Positions 9,568 to 19,990 of a stretch of 39,230 bases of DNA are shown one piece after another (the first letter of the stretch is position 1; each line of letters begins with the position of its first letter). The notes beneath the pieces were generated by a model. It saw only the letters and a program-made list of their open reading frames with translations, searched no databases and had not been told where the DNA came from. The position numbers and the translations under genes were made by a program. Source of the DNA: Sphingobacterium thalpophilum (GTDB lineage: Bacteria > Bacteroidota > Bacteroidia > B-17B0 > Aurantibacillaceae); NCBI GenBank assembly GCA_943325195.2, contig CALPON020000010.1, positions 1-39,230 of the forward strand, read 5' to 3'.

Positions 9568-10668
9568 CTACCTAATCAATTTTAAAACTTCTTTTGCTAT
9601 AATTTCTGCAGCATTGGCATGTGCAAGCTTCAGGGCGTTTTTGCGAAGGACATCAAGACCTGCCATATCCTCCAGGAGACGAAGTGAACTGGAAACAAGT
9701 TCTTCATTGGCTCCGGCATCCTTCACAAGCGCAGCAGCGCCTTTTTCAACTAGGGCCATCGCATTTTTTGTCTGATGATCTTCTGCTACATTAGGCGAGG
9801 GTACCAAGACAGAAGCTTTTCCCAAATTACAAATCTCAGACACACTGCTGGCACCCGCCCGCGAAATAACAAGATCGGCAGCAGCATACGCAAGATCCAT
9901 GCGCGAAATAAACTCATGCACAAAAATGCCGGTTTTTTCCTCTGCATCAACCGCCGCCTTAATTTTTTGATAGTAGGCTTTGCCAGTCTGCCAGATTACC
10001 TGGACGCCAGCGGCTTGTAATTGTTTAATACCGCTGAGCAGTGATTCATTGATTGTTTTGGCACCCTGACTTCCCCCTATCACCAGAATGGTTTTTTTGG
10101 AAGGTTCGGTTTTGAAATAATGTTGCGCCTCGGCTTGAAGATCAATAGCCTGACTGAGTTCCTGACGGACTGGATTACCAGTCAGAAGAATTTTCTCAGC
10201 TGGAAAAAATTTTTCCATTCCCTCGTAAGCCACGCAAATTTTCGCAGCTTTACGAGCAAGAATTTTATTGGTAATGCCGGCGTATGAATTCTGTTCCTGA
10301 AGCAAGACCGGTATGCCGGCGCTGCCCGCAGCCCGAAGTAGTGGGCCACTCGCATAACCACCAGTGCCCACGGCGACATCGGGTTTAAAGTCGCGAATGA
10401 TTTTGCGTGTTGCCAGTAGACTGCGGATAATTAAAAATGGAAGCTTCAGATTACTGAGGGTCAGTCGTCTTTGAAGTCCCGCAATGGGTACACCAATAAT
10501 TTGATAACCTGCAGCAGGAACTTTTTCCATCTCCATGCGGCCAAGTGCTCCAACAAAAAGGATAGCTGCATCCGGGTATTCTTTTTTAATCGCATTGGCA
10601 ATGGCCACTGCTGGAAAAATATGGCCACCCGTGCCACCTCCACTTAATATGACCCGAGGTGCTTTCAC
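9568..10668 (-). CDS. murG: Lipid II synthase MurG
   Basis: GT28-family glycosyltransferase that adds GlcNAc from UDP-GlcNAc to lipid I at the inner face of the membrane, giving lipid II; 366 residues. N-terminal glycine loop GGGTGGHIFPAVAIA (10-24), a second glycine-rich loop ATRKIIRDFKPDVAVGTGGYASGP, and the UDP-GlcNAc region with GGSQGAKTINE and ISRAGASSVSEI. The GTG start overlaps the ftsW stop by four bases (GTGA). Confidence 0.97.
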   Translation of the reverse strand: MKAPRVILSGGGTGGHIFPAVAIANAIKKEYPDAAILFVGALGRMEMEKVPAAGYQIIGVPIAGLQRRLTLSNLKLPFLIIRSLLATRKIIRDFKPDVAVGTGGYASGPLLRAAGSAGIPVLLQEQNSYAGITNKILARKAAKICVAYEGMEKFFPAEKILLTGNPVRQELSQAIDLQAEAQHYFKTEPSKKTILVIGGSQGAKTINESLLSGIKQLQAAGVQVIWQTGKAYYQKIKAAVDAEEKTGIFVHEFISRMDLAYAAADLVISRAGASSVSEICNLGKASVLVPSPNVAEDHQTKNAMALVEKGAAALVKDAGANEELVSSSLRLLEDMAGLDVLRKNALKLAHANAAEIIAKEVLKLIR

Positions 10669-11822
10669 TTTACTAATTCTAAATTTTCTTCTGCTTTTTC
10701 TTCAGTTCCTCTGCTGACACTCAAAATAATTCCCAACGCAATCATGGTAAACCAAATGGATGTCCCGCCCATACTAATCAGCGGCAATGGTTGTCCCGTC
10801 ACGGGAAATAAATTCACCGCGACAGCCATGTTCACGAGAGCTTGAAACACCAGACTAAAACTTAGTCCAATAACCACAAGTCCCCCGAACGGTTTTTCAT
10901 TATCCCTCAGAATCTTGACACCTCTGTACAAAAGAATCATGTATAAAAACAAAATAAGCGCTGCAATCAGCAGTCCGTATTCTTCAATAATAATTGCATA
11001 AATAAAGTCGGAAGATGCCTGCGGAAGAAAAGCGCGCTGCGTGCTGTTTCCGGGACCTTTTCCTATAATACCTCCTGTAGCGATGGCGATTTTTGCCTGT
11101 TCGCTCTGATAATTACTTTTGCTGTCGCCTTTACTAAAGTTTTCAAGACGTGATTTCCAGGTTGGTCCCCTTCCACCCGGAATACTTTCAGGAGCGACCC
11201 ATATAAGTGTGAACAAAAGTGCTCCTGCCAGAATCACCATTCCTGCAATTTTTATTAGGATACCGAAACGGATACCACCAAGAAACATCAACAAGAAACA
11301 ATTAAAAAATAAAAGTGCAGCGGTGGAGAAATTAGCGGGTAAAATAAGTGCGCAGATGAGTCCCACTGGCACCAATAAATATCGGAAAACCGCCCGCATT
11401 TCACCCAGATCTTTTTGATGCACCGTTAAAACTCTCGCAACATAAAGGAGAAGCATGAGCTTGGCAATGTCAGAGGACTGAAAAGTTAATCCGATACCTG
11501 GCACTTCCAGCCATCTGGAAGCGTCACCTGCACTTACTCCTTTTAGAAGTGTGTACAATAATAAGGGTATCGACAAAAGGAATCCTATTTGAGCCATCCT
11601 GCTGAAAACAGTGTACCTCATTTTGTGAAAAATATACGCAATACCAAACCCCAATGCGATAATCACAAAATGTTTAATAAGGTAGTACTCTGAATTACCC
11701 TGCTTAAATTTATGAGCAAGTGTTACCACTGCACTATACACCACCAGGATGGAGAGCAGAGACAGGAAAAACATGATCGCCCAGACGACCTTGTCACCTT
11801 TCAGATGATTCAGCAGTTTCAT
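10665..11822 (-). CDS. ftsW: SEDS-family cell-wall polymerase FtsW
   Basis: Membrane protein of 385 residues with about ten hydrophobic segments. SEDS proteins polymerise lipid II into glycan strands together with a class B penicillin-binding protein, here presumably FtsI of the same cluster. Family signatures include GIGLTFQSSDIAKL, the large loop before STQRAFLPQASSDFIYAII and EEYGLL, and NLFPVTGQPLPLISMGGTS near the C-terminus. FtsW is preferred over RodA because of its place in the dcw cluster. It starts 16 bases after murD. Confidence 0.95.
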   Translation of the reverse strand: MKLLNHLKGDKVVWAIMFFLSLLSILVVYSAVVTLAHKFKQGNSEYYLIKHFVIIALGFGIAYIFHKMRYTVFSRMAQIGFLLSIPLLLYTLLKGVSAGDASRWLEVPGIGLTFQSSDIAKLMLLLYVARVLTVHQKDLGEMRAVFRYLLVPVGLICALILPANFSTAALLFFNCFLLMFLGGIRFGILIKIAGMVILAGALLFTLIWVAPESIPGGRGPTWKSRLENFSKGDSKSNYQSEQAKIAIATGGIIGKGPGNSTQRAFLPQASSDFIYAIIIEEYGLLIAALILFLYMILLYRGVKILRDNEKPFGGLVVIGLSFSLVFQALVNMAVAVNLFPVTGQPLPLISMGGTSIWFTMIALGIILSVSRGTEEKAEENLELVK

Positions 11823-11838
11823 GTAGTTAATTTAACGG

Positions 11839-13185
11839 TTATAGTCCGCGCACAGCGGCCTTAAACTGCATACCGCGGTCTTCATAATTTTGAAACAGAT
11901 CAAAACTGGCGCAAGCGGGCGAAAGCAAAACAACATCGCCTTTCTTTCCTATTTTGTAAGAAGCAGCCACTGCATCCTGTGCAGAGTCAGTTTCCACAAT
12001 AGTATCCACTAAGCCCTGAAATGCTGCAACAATTTTACTATTGTCCTTACCCAGACAGATAATTGCTTTCACGCGCTGTTTTACCAAATCGCTCAGTTCA
12101 TTGTAGTCATTACCTTTGTCCTGACCACCACAAATCCATACTACTGGTTTTTCCATACTTTCCAGCGCATACCAGGTGCTGTTCACATTGGTAGCTTTTG
12201 AATCGTTTATAAATTCAATGCCGTTGATGGAGGCTACAAATTCTAAACGATGTTCCACATTCTGAAAATCCTGCAGACTCTCGCGGATAATTTCCTTGCG
12301 GACATCTACAATTCTTGCCGTCATTGATGCGGCCATGCTGTTGTAAACGTTGTGTTTACCCTGGAGTGCTAATTCTTCAATTGTCATAATTAAGGGAGAT
12401 TGGTTTGGTTTATAATTAAGGATTATCTGGTTTCCATTTAAAAAAGCACCATCACCTTCAATCGGCTTTTTAATGCTGAAAGGAAGGGCATGCGCTAGAT
12501 GCGGGTGTGTGCCGAGATAGCTGGTGATTGATGAATCATCGGCACAGTAAACAAAGCTGTCGTTTTCCCCCTGGTTCTGAAGGATGCGAAACTTTGAAGC
12601 CACATAGTTTTCAAATTTGTATTCGTAACGATCTAGGTGATCGGGTGTAATGTTTAATAATACAGCGATGTCGGCCTTAAAATCTGTCATACCATCTAGC
12701 TGAAAACTACTGAGCTCCAGTACATAGTAATCGTTTTCTTCGCGAGCGACCTGCAAAGCGTAGCTCTTGCCAACGTTTCCGCCAAGACCCACTTTATAAC
12801 CCGCTTTCTTTAGAATGTGGTGCGTTAACAGTGTAGTCGTTGTTTTGCCGTTGCTACCCGTAATGCATATTTTGCGGGCCTTACAGTAACGAGCAGCAAA
12901 TTCAATCTCAGATATAACAGGAATGCCGGCAGCCCTCAATTCTATTACAAGTGGTGCTTTGTCGGGTATACCTGGACTCTTTACGACCTCAGTCGCGTTC
13001 AGAATTTTTTCTTTGCTGTGTCCGCCTTCTTCAAATAAAATGGCTTCTTCGGTTAATTGCTGTCTGTAGTTATCTTTTATTATTGCCTGATCACTCACGA
13101 ATACTTCATAGCCGTGCTTCTTAGCCAGAATGGCTGCCCCCACCCCGCTTTCGCCGCTACCTAATATGACCAGACGTTTTTGCAT
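11839..13185 (-). CDS. murD: UDP-N-acetylmuramoylalanine--D-glutamate ligase MurD
   Basis: Cytoplasmic ligase that adds D-glutamate to UDP-MurNAc-L-Ala; 448 residues. Features: VILGSGESGVGAAILA at the N-terminus, the ATP loop GSNGKTTTT (110-118), LELSSFQLDG in the central domain, and HRLEFV with INDSKATN in the C-terminal domain, the last being characteristic of MurD. Its start overlaps the mraY stop by one base (TAATG). Confidence 0.97.
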   Translation of the reverse strand: MQKRLVILGSGESGVGAAILAKKHGYEVFVSDQAIIKDNYRQQLTEEAILFEEGGHSKEKILNATEVVKSPGIPDKAPLVIELRAAGIPVISEIEFAARYCKARKICITGSNGKTTTTLLTHHILKKAGYKVGLGGNVGKSYALQVAREENDYYVLELSSFQLDGMTDFKADIAVLLNITPDHLDRYEYKFENYVASKFRILQNQGENDSFVYCADDSSITSYLGTHPHLAHALPFSIKKPIEGDGAFLNGNQIILNYKPNQSPLIMTIEELALQGKHNVYNSMAASMTARIVDVRKEIIRESLQDFQNVEHRLEFVASINGIEFINDSKATNVNSTWYALESMEKPVVWICGGQDKGNDYNELSDLVKQRVKAIICLGKDNSKIVAAFQGLVDTIVETDSAQDAVAASYKIGKKGDVVLLSPACASFDLFQNYEDRGMQFKAAVRGL

Positions 13186-14447
13186 TATCTTAATTTCAGC
13201 GTAACCAGAGTTAAAACAGCCAACGCAATGCCGACTATAAAAAAGCGCATGACAATCTTACTTTCATGAAATCCGCTTTTCTGATAATGGTGATGCAGTG
13301 GTGCCATTTTAAAAAGACGGTTTTCCCTAGCATAGTCCACACCGTGTTTGCGCTTCTGGTATTTGAAGTAATACACCTGCATGATAACAGAGATGTTTTC
13401 GACAACAAAAACGCCACATAAAATCGGAATGAGCAGCTCTTTGCGGATAGCGATAGCAAATACGGCTATAATGCCCCCGATTGCAAGACTGCCGGTATCG
13501 CCCATGAAGACCTGAGCCGGATAGGCATTGTACCAGAGAAAACCGATACACGCACCTATAAAAGCGGCAATAAAGACAACCAACTCTGAACTATTTGGGA
13601 TGTACATGATATTGAGATAGTCTGCGAAAATAAAGTTGCCGGACACCCAAGCCAGAATACCAAGCACGGTCCCTATAATCGCGCTGGTGCCTGCTGCAAG
13701 ACCATCAATACCATCCGTAATATTCGCTCCATTACTAACAGCCGTAATAATGAGAATCACCATGGGAATGAAGATTAACCAGCCCCATTTGGAGGAATCT
13801 GCGCCAAACCATGAAATAAAATGTGAATAATCCAGCTCATTGTTTTTAACAAAAGGAATGGTCGTCTTAATATTCTTAACACTCGTTTCAGCATAACGGG
13901 GACCACTTAATTTCCGCTGTTCCAGTGAAGAGATGGTAACCACATCAGAACTTCCTTTATTCAAGCGCTCCTTAATAACGACATCCGGATGAAAATAAAG
14001 CACACTGCCTACAATTAGACCGATGCCCACCTGTCCAATCACTTTGAAGCGGGCCTTGAGTCCTTCTTTATCTTTTTTAAATACTTTAATATAATCATCA
14101 ATAAATCCAATAGCGCCCAACCACAGAGTGGTAATAAGCATCAGAATAATATAGACGTTATGTATTTTTGCGAAAAGCAAGGTCGGTATAATGATAGCGC
14201 CGATAATAATAAGACCACCCATGGTCGGTGTTCCTTTCTTTTCAGACTGACCCGTCAGACCGAGTTCACGAATAGTTTCGCCTATTTGTTTTCTACGGAT
14301 AAATTCAATAATCCGTTTTCCAAACACTAATGAAATAATCAGTGATGTAATCAGAGCCAGCGCAGCTCTGAAAGAAATATAATTGAATGCTCCTGCTCCG
14401 GGAACATCAAAAACTCTATCCAGATAATTAAAAAGGTAATACAGCAT
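13185..14447 (-). CDS. mraY: Phospho-MurNAc-pentapeptide transferase MraY
   Basis: Polytopic membrane enzyme that moves phospho-MurNAc-pentapeptide from UDP to undecaprenyl phosphate, making lipid I; 420 residues. Catalytic features: GFIDDYIKV (D117, D118), [12 protein letters not shown] (about 242-253), FMGDTGS (D317) and [11 protein letters not shown] (385-395). It is longer than the roughly 360-residue E. coli enzyme, mainly through a hydrophilic insert at about 155-215 between membrane segments, which I believe is usual for the phylum. It is packed tightly between murE (1-base gap) and murD (1-base overlap). Confidence 0.97.
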   Translation of the reverse strand: MLYYLFNYLDRVFDVPGAGAFNYISFRAALALITSLIISLVFGKRIIEFIRRKQIGETIRELGLTGQSEKKGTPTMGGLIIIGAIIIPTLLFAKIHNVYIILMLITTLWLGAIGFIDDYIKVFKKDKEGLKARFKVIGQVGIGLIVGSVLYFHPDVVIKERLNKGSSDVVTISSLEQRKLSGPRYAETSVKNIKTTIPFVKNNELDYSHFISWFGADSSKWGWLIFIPMVILIITAVSNGANITDGIDGLAAGTSAIIGTVLGILAWVSGNFIFADYLNIMYIPNSSELVVFIAAFIGACIGFLWYNAYPAQVFMGDTGSLAIGGIIAVFAIAIRKELLIPILCGVFVVENISVIMQVYYFKYQKRKHGVDYARENRLFKMAPLHHHYQKSGFHESKIVMRFFIVGIALAVLTLVTLKLR

Positions 14448-14448
14448 C

Positions 14449-15912
14449 TTATATTCCCAGTGTTTTAATGGTTTCTTTTAGTATTTCGAGATCATCAAAA
14501 TCATTTTTCACGCCCTTGATCTCCTGATATTTTTCGTGACCTTTTCCAGCAATGAGTATAATGTCACCTGGTTTGCTAAGACTGCAGGCTGTTTTAATAG
14601 CTTCTCGGCGATCGGTAATCCGCAGCGTTTTTTTCTGGTCCTTTCCGTCAATGCCTTTTTGCATTTGATTCAGAATCTCTTCCGGATCTTCACTGCGGGG
14701 ATTATCAGAAGTAAGCACGACACGGTCGCTATATTCGCAAGCAATTGCCGCCATAACTGGGCGTTTAACTGCATCACGATCGCCACCGCAGCCAACCAGA
14801 GTAATAACTTGTTCGTTTCCGCTTCGAATATCTTTTATGGTATCTAGCACATTTTTCAAAGCGTCTGGCGTATGGGCGTAATCCACAATGCCGATAATTC
14901 CTCCGGGTGATTTCACATATTGAAAACGGCCTTCAACAGACTGAAGATTACTCAGCGCAGTCAGCACATTTACTTTATCCTGCTTTAATAACATAGCAGT
15001 GGCATAGACAGCAAGTACATTATAGGCATTGAAAGTTCCAATCAGACGTACCCAAACTTCTTGATTATCAATATTGAGAAACAAACCATTTAGATGGTTC
15101 TCGATAATTTTACATTTGAAGTCCGCCAGGTTGCGCAAACTATAAGTGTAGCGATGAGCGCGGGTGTTCTGCATCATCACCATGCCATTGCGGTCATCCT
15201 TATTAATCAAAGCAAAAGCGTCTGCGGACAGGTGATCAAAAAATAATTTTTTTGCCCGGATGTATTCCTCAAATGTTTTGTGATAGTCCAGATGATCGTG
15301 GGTGATGTTGCTGAAGGCAGCGCCAGTGAAATGCAATCCCGCAATACGGTTCTGAACTACAGCATGACTGCTCACTTCCATAAATACATACTCACAATTC
15401 TGCTCTACCATTGTGGCCAACAATTCATTCAGTGTGAGCGCATCGGGCGTAGTATGTGTGCTTGGGATAATTGTATTATTGATTTTGTTCTGGACCGTAG
15501 ACAGCAAACCAGTTGCATAACCCAAGGAGCGAAACAAATTAAATAATAAGGTCACCGTTGTTGTTTTACCATTGGTGCCCGTGACGCCCACCAGTTTTAG
15601 TTTAGTGCTGGGATTGTCAAAAAAGTTACAGGCAATAATGCCAAGGGACCAAGAAGAATCTTTTACTTTAACGAAGGTGACGGTATGGTTTTCAATTGCA
15701 GGTAATTCCTCACAGACAATAGCAGCCGCTCCGTCCGCAATGGCACGCTCAATAAAATGATGCCCGTCGACGGCAGTGCCTTTTACCGCGACAAAAAGTG
15801 AGCCTTTGGTCACCTTGCGTGAATCAAAAGTAACAGAAGAAATAGCAAGATGGGTCGAGCCAATGACTTCTTCCAGCCGGACTTTATAGAGTATATCACT
15901 TAACAATTTCAC
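14449..15912 (-). CDS. murE: UDP-MurNAc-tripeptide ligase MurE (meso-DAP type)
   Basis: Cytoplasmic ligase adding the third stem-peptide residue; 487 residues. The ATP loop is GTNGKTTT (112-119), then [23 protein letters not shown] and [14 protein letters not shown] at 403-406 is the motif known to select meso-diaminopimelate rather than lysine, which agrees with the dapB gene at the end of the window. The start is a GTG at 15912, one base after the ftsI stop. Confidence 0.96.
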   Translation of the reverse strand: MKLLSDILYKVRLEEVIGSTHLAISSVTFDSRKVTKGSLFVAVKGTAVDGHHFIERAIADGAAAIVCEELPAIENHTVTFVKVKDSSWSLGIIACNFFDNPSTKLKLVGVTGTNGKTTTVTLLFNLFRSLGYATGLLSTVQNKINNTIIPSTHTTPDALTLNELLATMVEQNCEYVFMEVSSHAVVQNRIAGLHFTGAAFSNITHDHLDYHKTFEEYIRAKKLFFDHLSADAFALINKDDRNGMVMMQNTRAHRYTYSLRNLADFKCKIIENHLNGLFLNIDNQEVWVRLIGTFNAYNVLAVYATAMLLKQDKVNVLTALSNLQSVEGRFQYVKSPGGIIGIVDYAHTPDALKNVLDTIKDIRSGNEQVITLVGCGGDRDAVKRPVMAAIACEYSDRVVLTSDNPRSEDPEEILNQMQKGIDGKDQKKTLRITDRREAIKTACSLSKPGDIILIAGKGHEKYQEIKGVKNDFDDLEILKETIKTLGI

Positions 15913-15913
15913 C

Positions 15914-18058
15914 TTATGCCTGACTTAACGTTAATGTAATTTTATTGCCTTTGCTGAATCGTGTCCCCGCTTCAATACTTTGTTTGCGCACCGCGCCCAT
16001 TCCGAGAAGACGGACATAAATGCCATTATTCTCGAGAAGAAACAGTGCTTCTTTCGCAGACAGTCCTGTCAGATTGGGCATAATACCTTTCTTCAACTGG
16101 GCTTCGATCTGCACTGGAAATAAGCGCACCTTACTGCTATCCGAATAATCTGCACGCACATAGCCGCCTGCATCGCCAATTTTCAACGGTAGTGTCAGCC
16201 AGCGGTCAATAGCAGCGAAGTCTTCGCTAGCGCCAGTCATCACCTGCGGCGCCTTCGTAATGAGCCCGGGTCCAGCATTAACTGGACGAATACAATTTAA
16301 ACTGCTAGAATAAACTTTCTCTGCAATCTCTTTAAAAACAGGACCAGCAACAGCAGCACCATAATAGACACCGTTGCTCGGCGAGTTAATCACAACAATG
16401 CAGGAATAGAGGGGGTTTTCAGCTGGAAAATAACCAACAAAAGAAGCCTGATAAATTCGGTCCCCTACTTCACCATAAGCCGTCTTTCCACGTTTTGGCC
16501 CTGTCCTGGCAATTTGTGCAGTCCCAGTTTTGCCGCCAACACGGAAAGCAGTAATATTTAGTCCTTTCCCGGAACCATTTAGCACCACCCCTTCCAGCAT
16601 TTTTTTTGCTTTCAGGAGCGTTTCTTTTTTTACTAGTTGTTCAATGAGGACCTCGGTTGCAAAACTTTTGACGATCACGCCATTGCGGCGGATTTCTTTC
16701 ACAAAACGTGGTTTTACCATTTTGCCATCATTTGCTATGGCGTTATAGAGTGCGAGGGTCTGGAGGGGTGTAATTAAACTTTCGTATCCATAACTCAGCT
16801 GTGGCAGTGTAACCCCACTCCAGAATTTACTGCGGGGTTGCGGAATACGGGGTACTCCTTCGCCGGGAATAGCCAGTCCAAGCATTTGATTGAGGTGAAA
16901 AGAGCCCAGTTTATCGACAAATTGCTGAGGGTTTTTGCTGTAGTATTTTGTGATGAGTTTACTTACGCCCACATTGGAAGAAGTCTCGAATACACGCTGT
17001 ACAGTGAGCACGGGAGATTCCGGCGCATGTGCATCTTTTACCGTTTTATTATAAAATGTCGTTTCCCCATTGCCCACATTTACTTTTTCATCCAGACTGA
17101 CATTATAATCATCCATTACCGCCAAAAGAGAGGCGAGTTTGAAAGTAGAACCGGGTTCAGTAGGATAACCAATGGCGTAATTAAAAACCTCGGAGTAGCT
17201 CGTGCTATCACCACGCGCTCTTGTCAGATTTGCAATGGCTTTAATTTCACCGGTTTTTACTTCCATCAGGACTGCACAACCATGCGATGCTCCGTTTTTC
17301 TGCAGAGTCTTAAGAAGTGCGTGAGTGGCAACGTCTTGTAGATTAATGTCAATAGTGGTATACAAATCACTACCATCTTTTGGCTCTACTTCATTCTCAT
17401 CATTAATTGGCCGCCACACATCACCGGCAATTTTCTGCATCAAACGCTTGCCGCTAATTCCCATTAGCAAGGAATCAAATGCACCTTCAAGTCCCACTGG
17501 CTTAATACCGGGACGTGACAGCCCGATGGTCCGGCCAGCGAGCATTTGAAAAGGACGTTCACGACGGTTTGTCTGTAAAGTCACCAGGCCACCACGTTTC
17601 CCCTTCCGAAAAATTGGAAAAGTCTTTAGCGTCTGCAGATCTTTGTAGGACACATTTCGTTTTAATAGCACATAACGATCTTTATTCTTTCTTGCATTTT
17701 TCAGAATCTTTAAATAATCCCGTTCTGATTTATCGTTAAAAAGTGTACTCAGACGGAGTGCGAGAGAATCTTTTCCCTCAGCGAATAACTTATCGGTGAT
17801 GCTGGGCGCATTGATGTCCACCGCCACTTCGAAATAAGGAAGAGAAGTTGCCAAAAGTGCCCCGCTGGCATCAAAGATGTTTCCACGGACTGCTTCCATG
17901 TCCTCTACCTTGGTAGTAAAGGCTTCTGCTTTATTGCGCCAGAGTTCTCCCTCCACAAACTGAATCACGATGATGCGATACAGAATGGCAAACGCGAACA
18001 AGCACATCAGAACATAGATGACATAAGCCCTGCTAAGTATATCTTTTTTATTGTCCAA
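15914..18058 (-). CDS. ftsI: Septal transpeptidase FtsI (PBP3) with PASTA domain
   Basis: Class B penicillin-binding protein that cross-links septal peptidoglycan; 714 residues. One N-terminal membrane segment (about 12-32), a dimerisation domain with VRGNIFDASGALLATS, and a transpeptidase domain with STFK (S304-K307), SSN (360-362) and KTG (510-512). The last 60 or so residues (about 657-714, from MPNLTGLSAKEA to KGNKITLTLSQA) form one PASTA domain. PASTA domains are best known from Gram-positive proteins; in this phylum a single copy on FtsI is, as far as I know, usual. The partner polymerase should be FtsW. Confidence 0.96.
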   Translation of the reverse strand: MDNKKDILSRAYVIYVLMCLFAFAILYRIIVIQFVEGELWRNKAEAFTTKVEDMEAVRGNIFDASGALLATSLPYFEVAVDINAPSITDKLFAEGKDSLALRLSTLFNDKSERDYLKILKNARKNKDRYVLLKRNVSYKDLQTLKTFPIFRKGKRGGLVTLQTNRRERPFQMLAGRTIGLSRPGIKPVGLEGAFDSLLMGISGKRLMQKIAGDVWRPINDENEVEPKDGSDLYTTIDINLQDVATHALLKTLQKNGASHGCAVLMEVKTGEIKAIANLTRARGDSTSYSEVFNYAIGYPTEPGSTFKLASLLAVMDDYNVSLDEKVNVGNGETTFYNKTVKDAHAPESPVLTVQRVFETSSNVGVSKLITKYYSKNPQQFVDKLGSFHLNQMLGLAIPGEGVPRIPQPRSKFWSGVTLPQLSYGYESLITPLQTLALYNAIANDGKMVKPRFVKEIRRNGVIVKSFATEVLIEQLVKKETLLKAKKMLEGVVLNGSGKGLNITAFRVGGKTGTAQIARTGPKRGKTAYGEVGDRIYQASFVGYFPAENPLYSCIVVINSPSNGVYYGAAVAGPVFKEIAEKVYSSSLNCIRPVNAGPGLITKAPQVMTGASEDFAAIDRWLTLPLKIGDAGGYVRADYSDSSKVRLFPVQIEAQLKKGIMPNLTGLSAKEALFLLENNGIYVRLLGMGAVRKQSIEAGTRFSKGNKITLTLSQA

Positions 18059-18060
18059 GT

Positions 18061-18516
18061 TTACTGACTGTCTTTATAAAGTGCTGCACTGTCTACTTCA
18101 ATTTTGATAGGCGGAATCACCGGCTCTTTTAAACCTTCGGACTCCATAGCCTTTGCTACCTCACTTTGTTTACTAGCAAACATTAATTCGCTCTTAGTAG
18201 AAATATATTCGGAACGGAGTTCCTTCAGTTGATTGGAAACTTTATTCACTTCCCTGATTTTCCCATCCGCATAATATCCGTTGCCAATGTAAAAGATGGC
18301 GGCAATTGCCAGAAAGATGATAAATGGCAAATGCTGCAGTGTCCGTTCATTGGTCAGAAATGTCCCACTAAATACGGCGGACAAGGCTTTAGCAAGGACA
18401 CCGCGGCGGCGGACTTTTTTTTGTTCCGGAGCCTTTGGTTCAGGCGAAGATGTTTGCGTCTGCATCTCTGCAATCACCTCTTCTTTTTCATTTATATCCC
18501 GGAACTTATTAGCCAC
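18061..18516 (-). CDS. ftsL: FtsL-like divisome protein
   Basis: A 151-residue bitopic protein: a long charged cytoplasmic N-terminus (1-60), one membrane segment (about 62-80, LPFIIFLAIAAIFYIGNGYY) and a short periplasmic coiled coil (about 85-125). Position between rsmH and ftsI and this topology identify the FtsL slot, although the sequence itself is poorly conserved. The GTG start lies 41 bases after rsmH; the stop is 2 bases from ftsI. Confidence 0.8.
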   Translation of the reverse strand: MANKFRDINEKEEVIAEMQTQTSSPEPKAPEQKKVRRRGVLAKALSAVFSGTFLTNERTLQHLPFIIFLAIAAIFYIGNGYYADGKIREVNKVSNQLKELRSEYISTKSELMFASKQSEVAKAMESEGLKEPVIPPIKIEVDSAALYKDSQ

Positions 18517-18536
18517 TTTTTATTTTTGTTCTTTTC

Positions 18537-18560
18537 GTTTTTCTGTTTTTCTGTTTTTCA
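18537..18560. repeat. Three tandem copies of an 8-nt unit
   Basis: GTTTTTCT is repeated at 18537, 18545 and 18553 (last copy GTTTTTCA). The array lies between rsmH and ftsL and its last copy contains the rsmH stop codon (18558-18560 on the minus strand). It makes the ftsL leader very A-rich on the sense strand. Confidence 0.8.
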
Positions 18561-19472
18561 AGCAGCAAGTCTAATTGCTACGCGCAGCTTAGCACTGCGT
18601 GCGCGCGGATTTTCTTTTATCTCTTCATCTTCAGGCACAAAAGGTTTTGCGCTTAGACTTTTATAATATTTTTTGCCTGTGCCGTAAATCACATCCTTTA
18701 CCTCGATTCCATCTACGTTTCCAGACTTGATAAGATTCTTAACAAGGCGATCTTCCAGACTGTGATAGGACAGCATGACCAGCCGGCCACCTGGTTGAAG
18801 CACTTCGCTGCACTGCGTGAGACATTCGCGAAGGACTTCGATTTCCTGATTGACCTCAATGCGCAGGGCCTGAAAGATGCGCGCTAGATATTTATTCTCC
18901 TCAAATTTGGGAAGACAGGTGGCAATGGCTTGTTTTAGATCGGCTGTGGTTTCAATGGCATTCGTTTCGCGATGCTGAATAATAGCCTGAGCAAGGCGCC
19001 CTGCATTATGTACCTCTGCATAATCGCGGAACATTTTGGCCAGCGCATCCATGTCATAGGTATTTACAATCTGCTTTGCACTGAGCGAACTACTCTGGTT
19101 CATTCGCATATCGAGCTCCGAATCGAAACGAATAGAGAAGCCACGTTGGGCCTCATCAAACTGATGCGATGAAACACCAAAATCACCGAGAATACCATCA
19201 ACTGCAGTAACACCGTGAAGCCTTAAGTACTTTTTTAAGAAACGAAAGTTTTGAGGAATGAGTGTAAATCGTTTATCCGCTATCACATTACGTTGTGCAT
19301 CGGCATCCTGATCAAAAGCAAATAAGCGGCCTTTGTCACCAAGATGTTTCATGATTTCATTAGAATGTCCACCACCGCCAAAAGTCAGGTCGACATAGGT
19401 GCCGTCGGGAATAATGTTGAGATGTTCAATACAGGCTTTTAGAAGTACGGGGGTGTGATAGCCTTTACTCAT
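18558..19472 (-). CDS. rsmH: 16S rRNA (cytosine-N4)-methyltransferase RsmH
   Basis: SAM-dependent methyltransferase (formerly MraW) that modifies C1402 of 16S rRNA in E. coli numbering; 304 residues. The start MSKGYHTPVLLKACIEHL fits the family; a start 12 bases upstream is possible. The SAM motif is YVDLTFGGGGHSNEI, followed by FDQDADAQ, GILGDFGVSSHQFDEAQRGF and the C-terminal SYHSLEDRLVK. The start overlaps the 3' end of mraZ by 8 bases (ATGAGTAA), the classical first junction of dcw clusters. Confidence 0.96.
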   Translation of the reverse strand: MSKGYHTPVLLKACIEHLNIIPDGTYVDLTFGGGGHSNEIMKHLGDKGRLFAFDQDADAQRNVIADKRFTLIPQNFRFLKKYLRLHGVTAVDGILGDFGVSSHQFDEAQRGFSIRFDSELDMRMNQSSSLSAKQIVNTYDMDALAKMFRDYAEVHNAGRLAQAIIQHRETNAIETTADLKQAIATCLPKFEENKYLARIFQALRIEVNQEIEVLRECLTQCSEVLQPGGRLVMLSYHSLEDRLVKNLIKSGNVDGIEVKDVIYGTGKKYYKSLSAKPFVPEDEEIKENPRARSAKLRVAIRLAA

Positions 19473-19935
19473 CTCCTGGATCATTAAAGTTTAATCCACC
19501 TAAAACATCTTCTGCTAGTTTTTCAATGTTGATGTCCTGACTGAGGAAATCATCGTACATTTTCTTATCCCACAATTCAATCACGTTATTACTCCCGAGG
19601 ACTTTCAAGTCTGCCGAAATATCAGCATACTCAGAAAGTGATTTGGGAAGAAGTAGACGGCCTGTATTATCAGCTTCCACATTGGTGGCCCCACCGGTAA
19701 AACGTCTCACAAACACATCATTGGCTTTAATGAGACGGTTCAGCTTACTTAATTTCTTATTTAGTTTTTCCCACTCAGCAAGGGGATAAAGCACCAAACA
19801 TTTCTGATGGAGATTCCGGTTAATCACAAAGCCTTTTTCAAAAGCAGCGTCGAACTGTTTGCGCAGATCGGCCGGGAACATGAAACGACCTTTCACGTCT
19901 ACTTTGCAATCATATTCTCCTATAAGGCCTGTCAT
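19465..19935 (-). CDS. mraZ: Transcriptional regulator MraZ
   Basis: First gene of the dcw operon; 156 residues. It holds two AbrB-like halves, each with the DxxxR core: DVKGRFMFPADLR near residue 13 and DNTGRLLLPKSL near 91. MraZ forms ring oligomers and in E. coli and mollicutes binds direct repeats in its own promoter. Matching repeats lie just upstream (see 19973-20012). The family usually has about 150 residues. Confidence 0.96.
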   Translation of the reverse strand: MTGLIGEYDCKVDVKGRFMFPADLRKQFDAAFEKGFVINRNLHQKCLVLYPLAEWEKLNKKLSKLNRLIKANDVFVRRFTGGATNVEADNTGRLLLPKSLSEYADISADLKVLGSNNVIELWDKKMYDDFLSQDINIEKLAEDVLGGLNFNDPGDE

Positions 19936-19958
19936 TCCGCGCTGGATAAAGCTTTTAG

Positions 19959-19990
19959 CAAAAATAGGATAATTTTACCACTTTTTACCA
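19959..19990 (-). promoter_or_regulatory. Promoter of the dcw operon
   Basis: On the minus strand TATTTTTG (19966 down to 19959) matches the Bacteroidota -7 consensus TAnnTTTG. A GTGG at 19991-19988 stands 21 bases upstream, in the place of a -33 element, although it lacks the usual TTG. Transcription would start near 19954, about 18 bases before the mraZ ATG. Confidence 0.65.
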
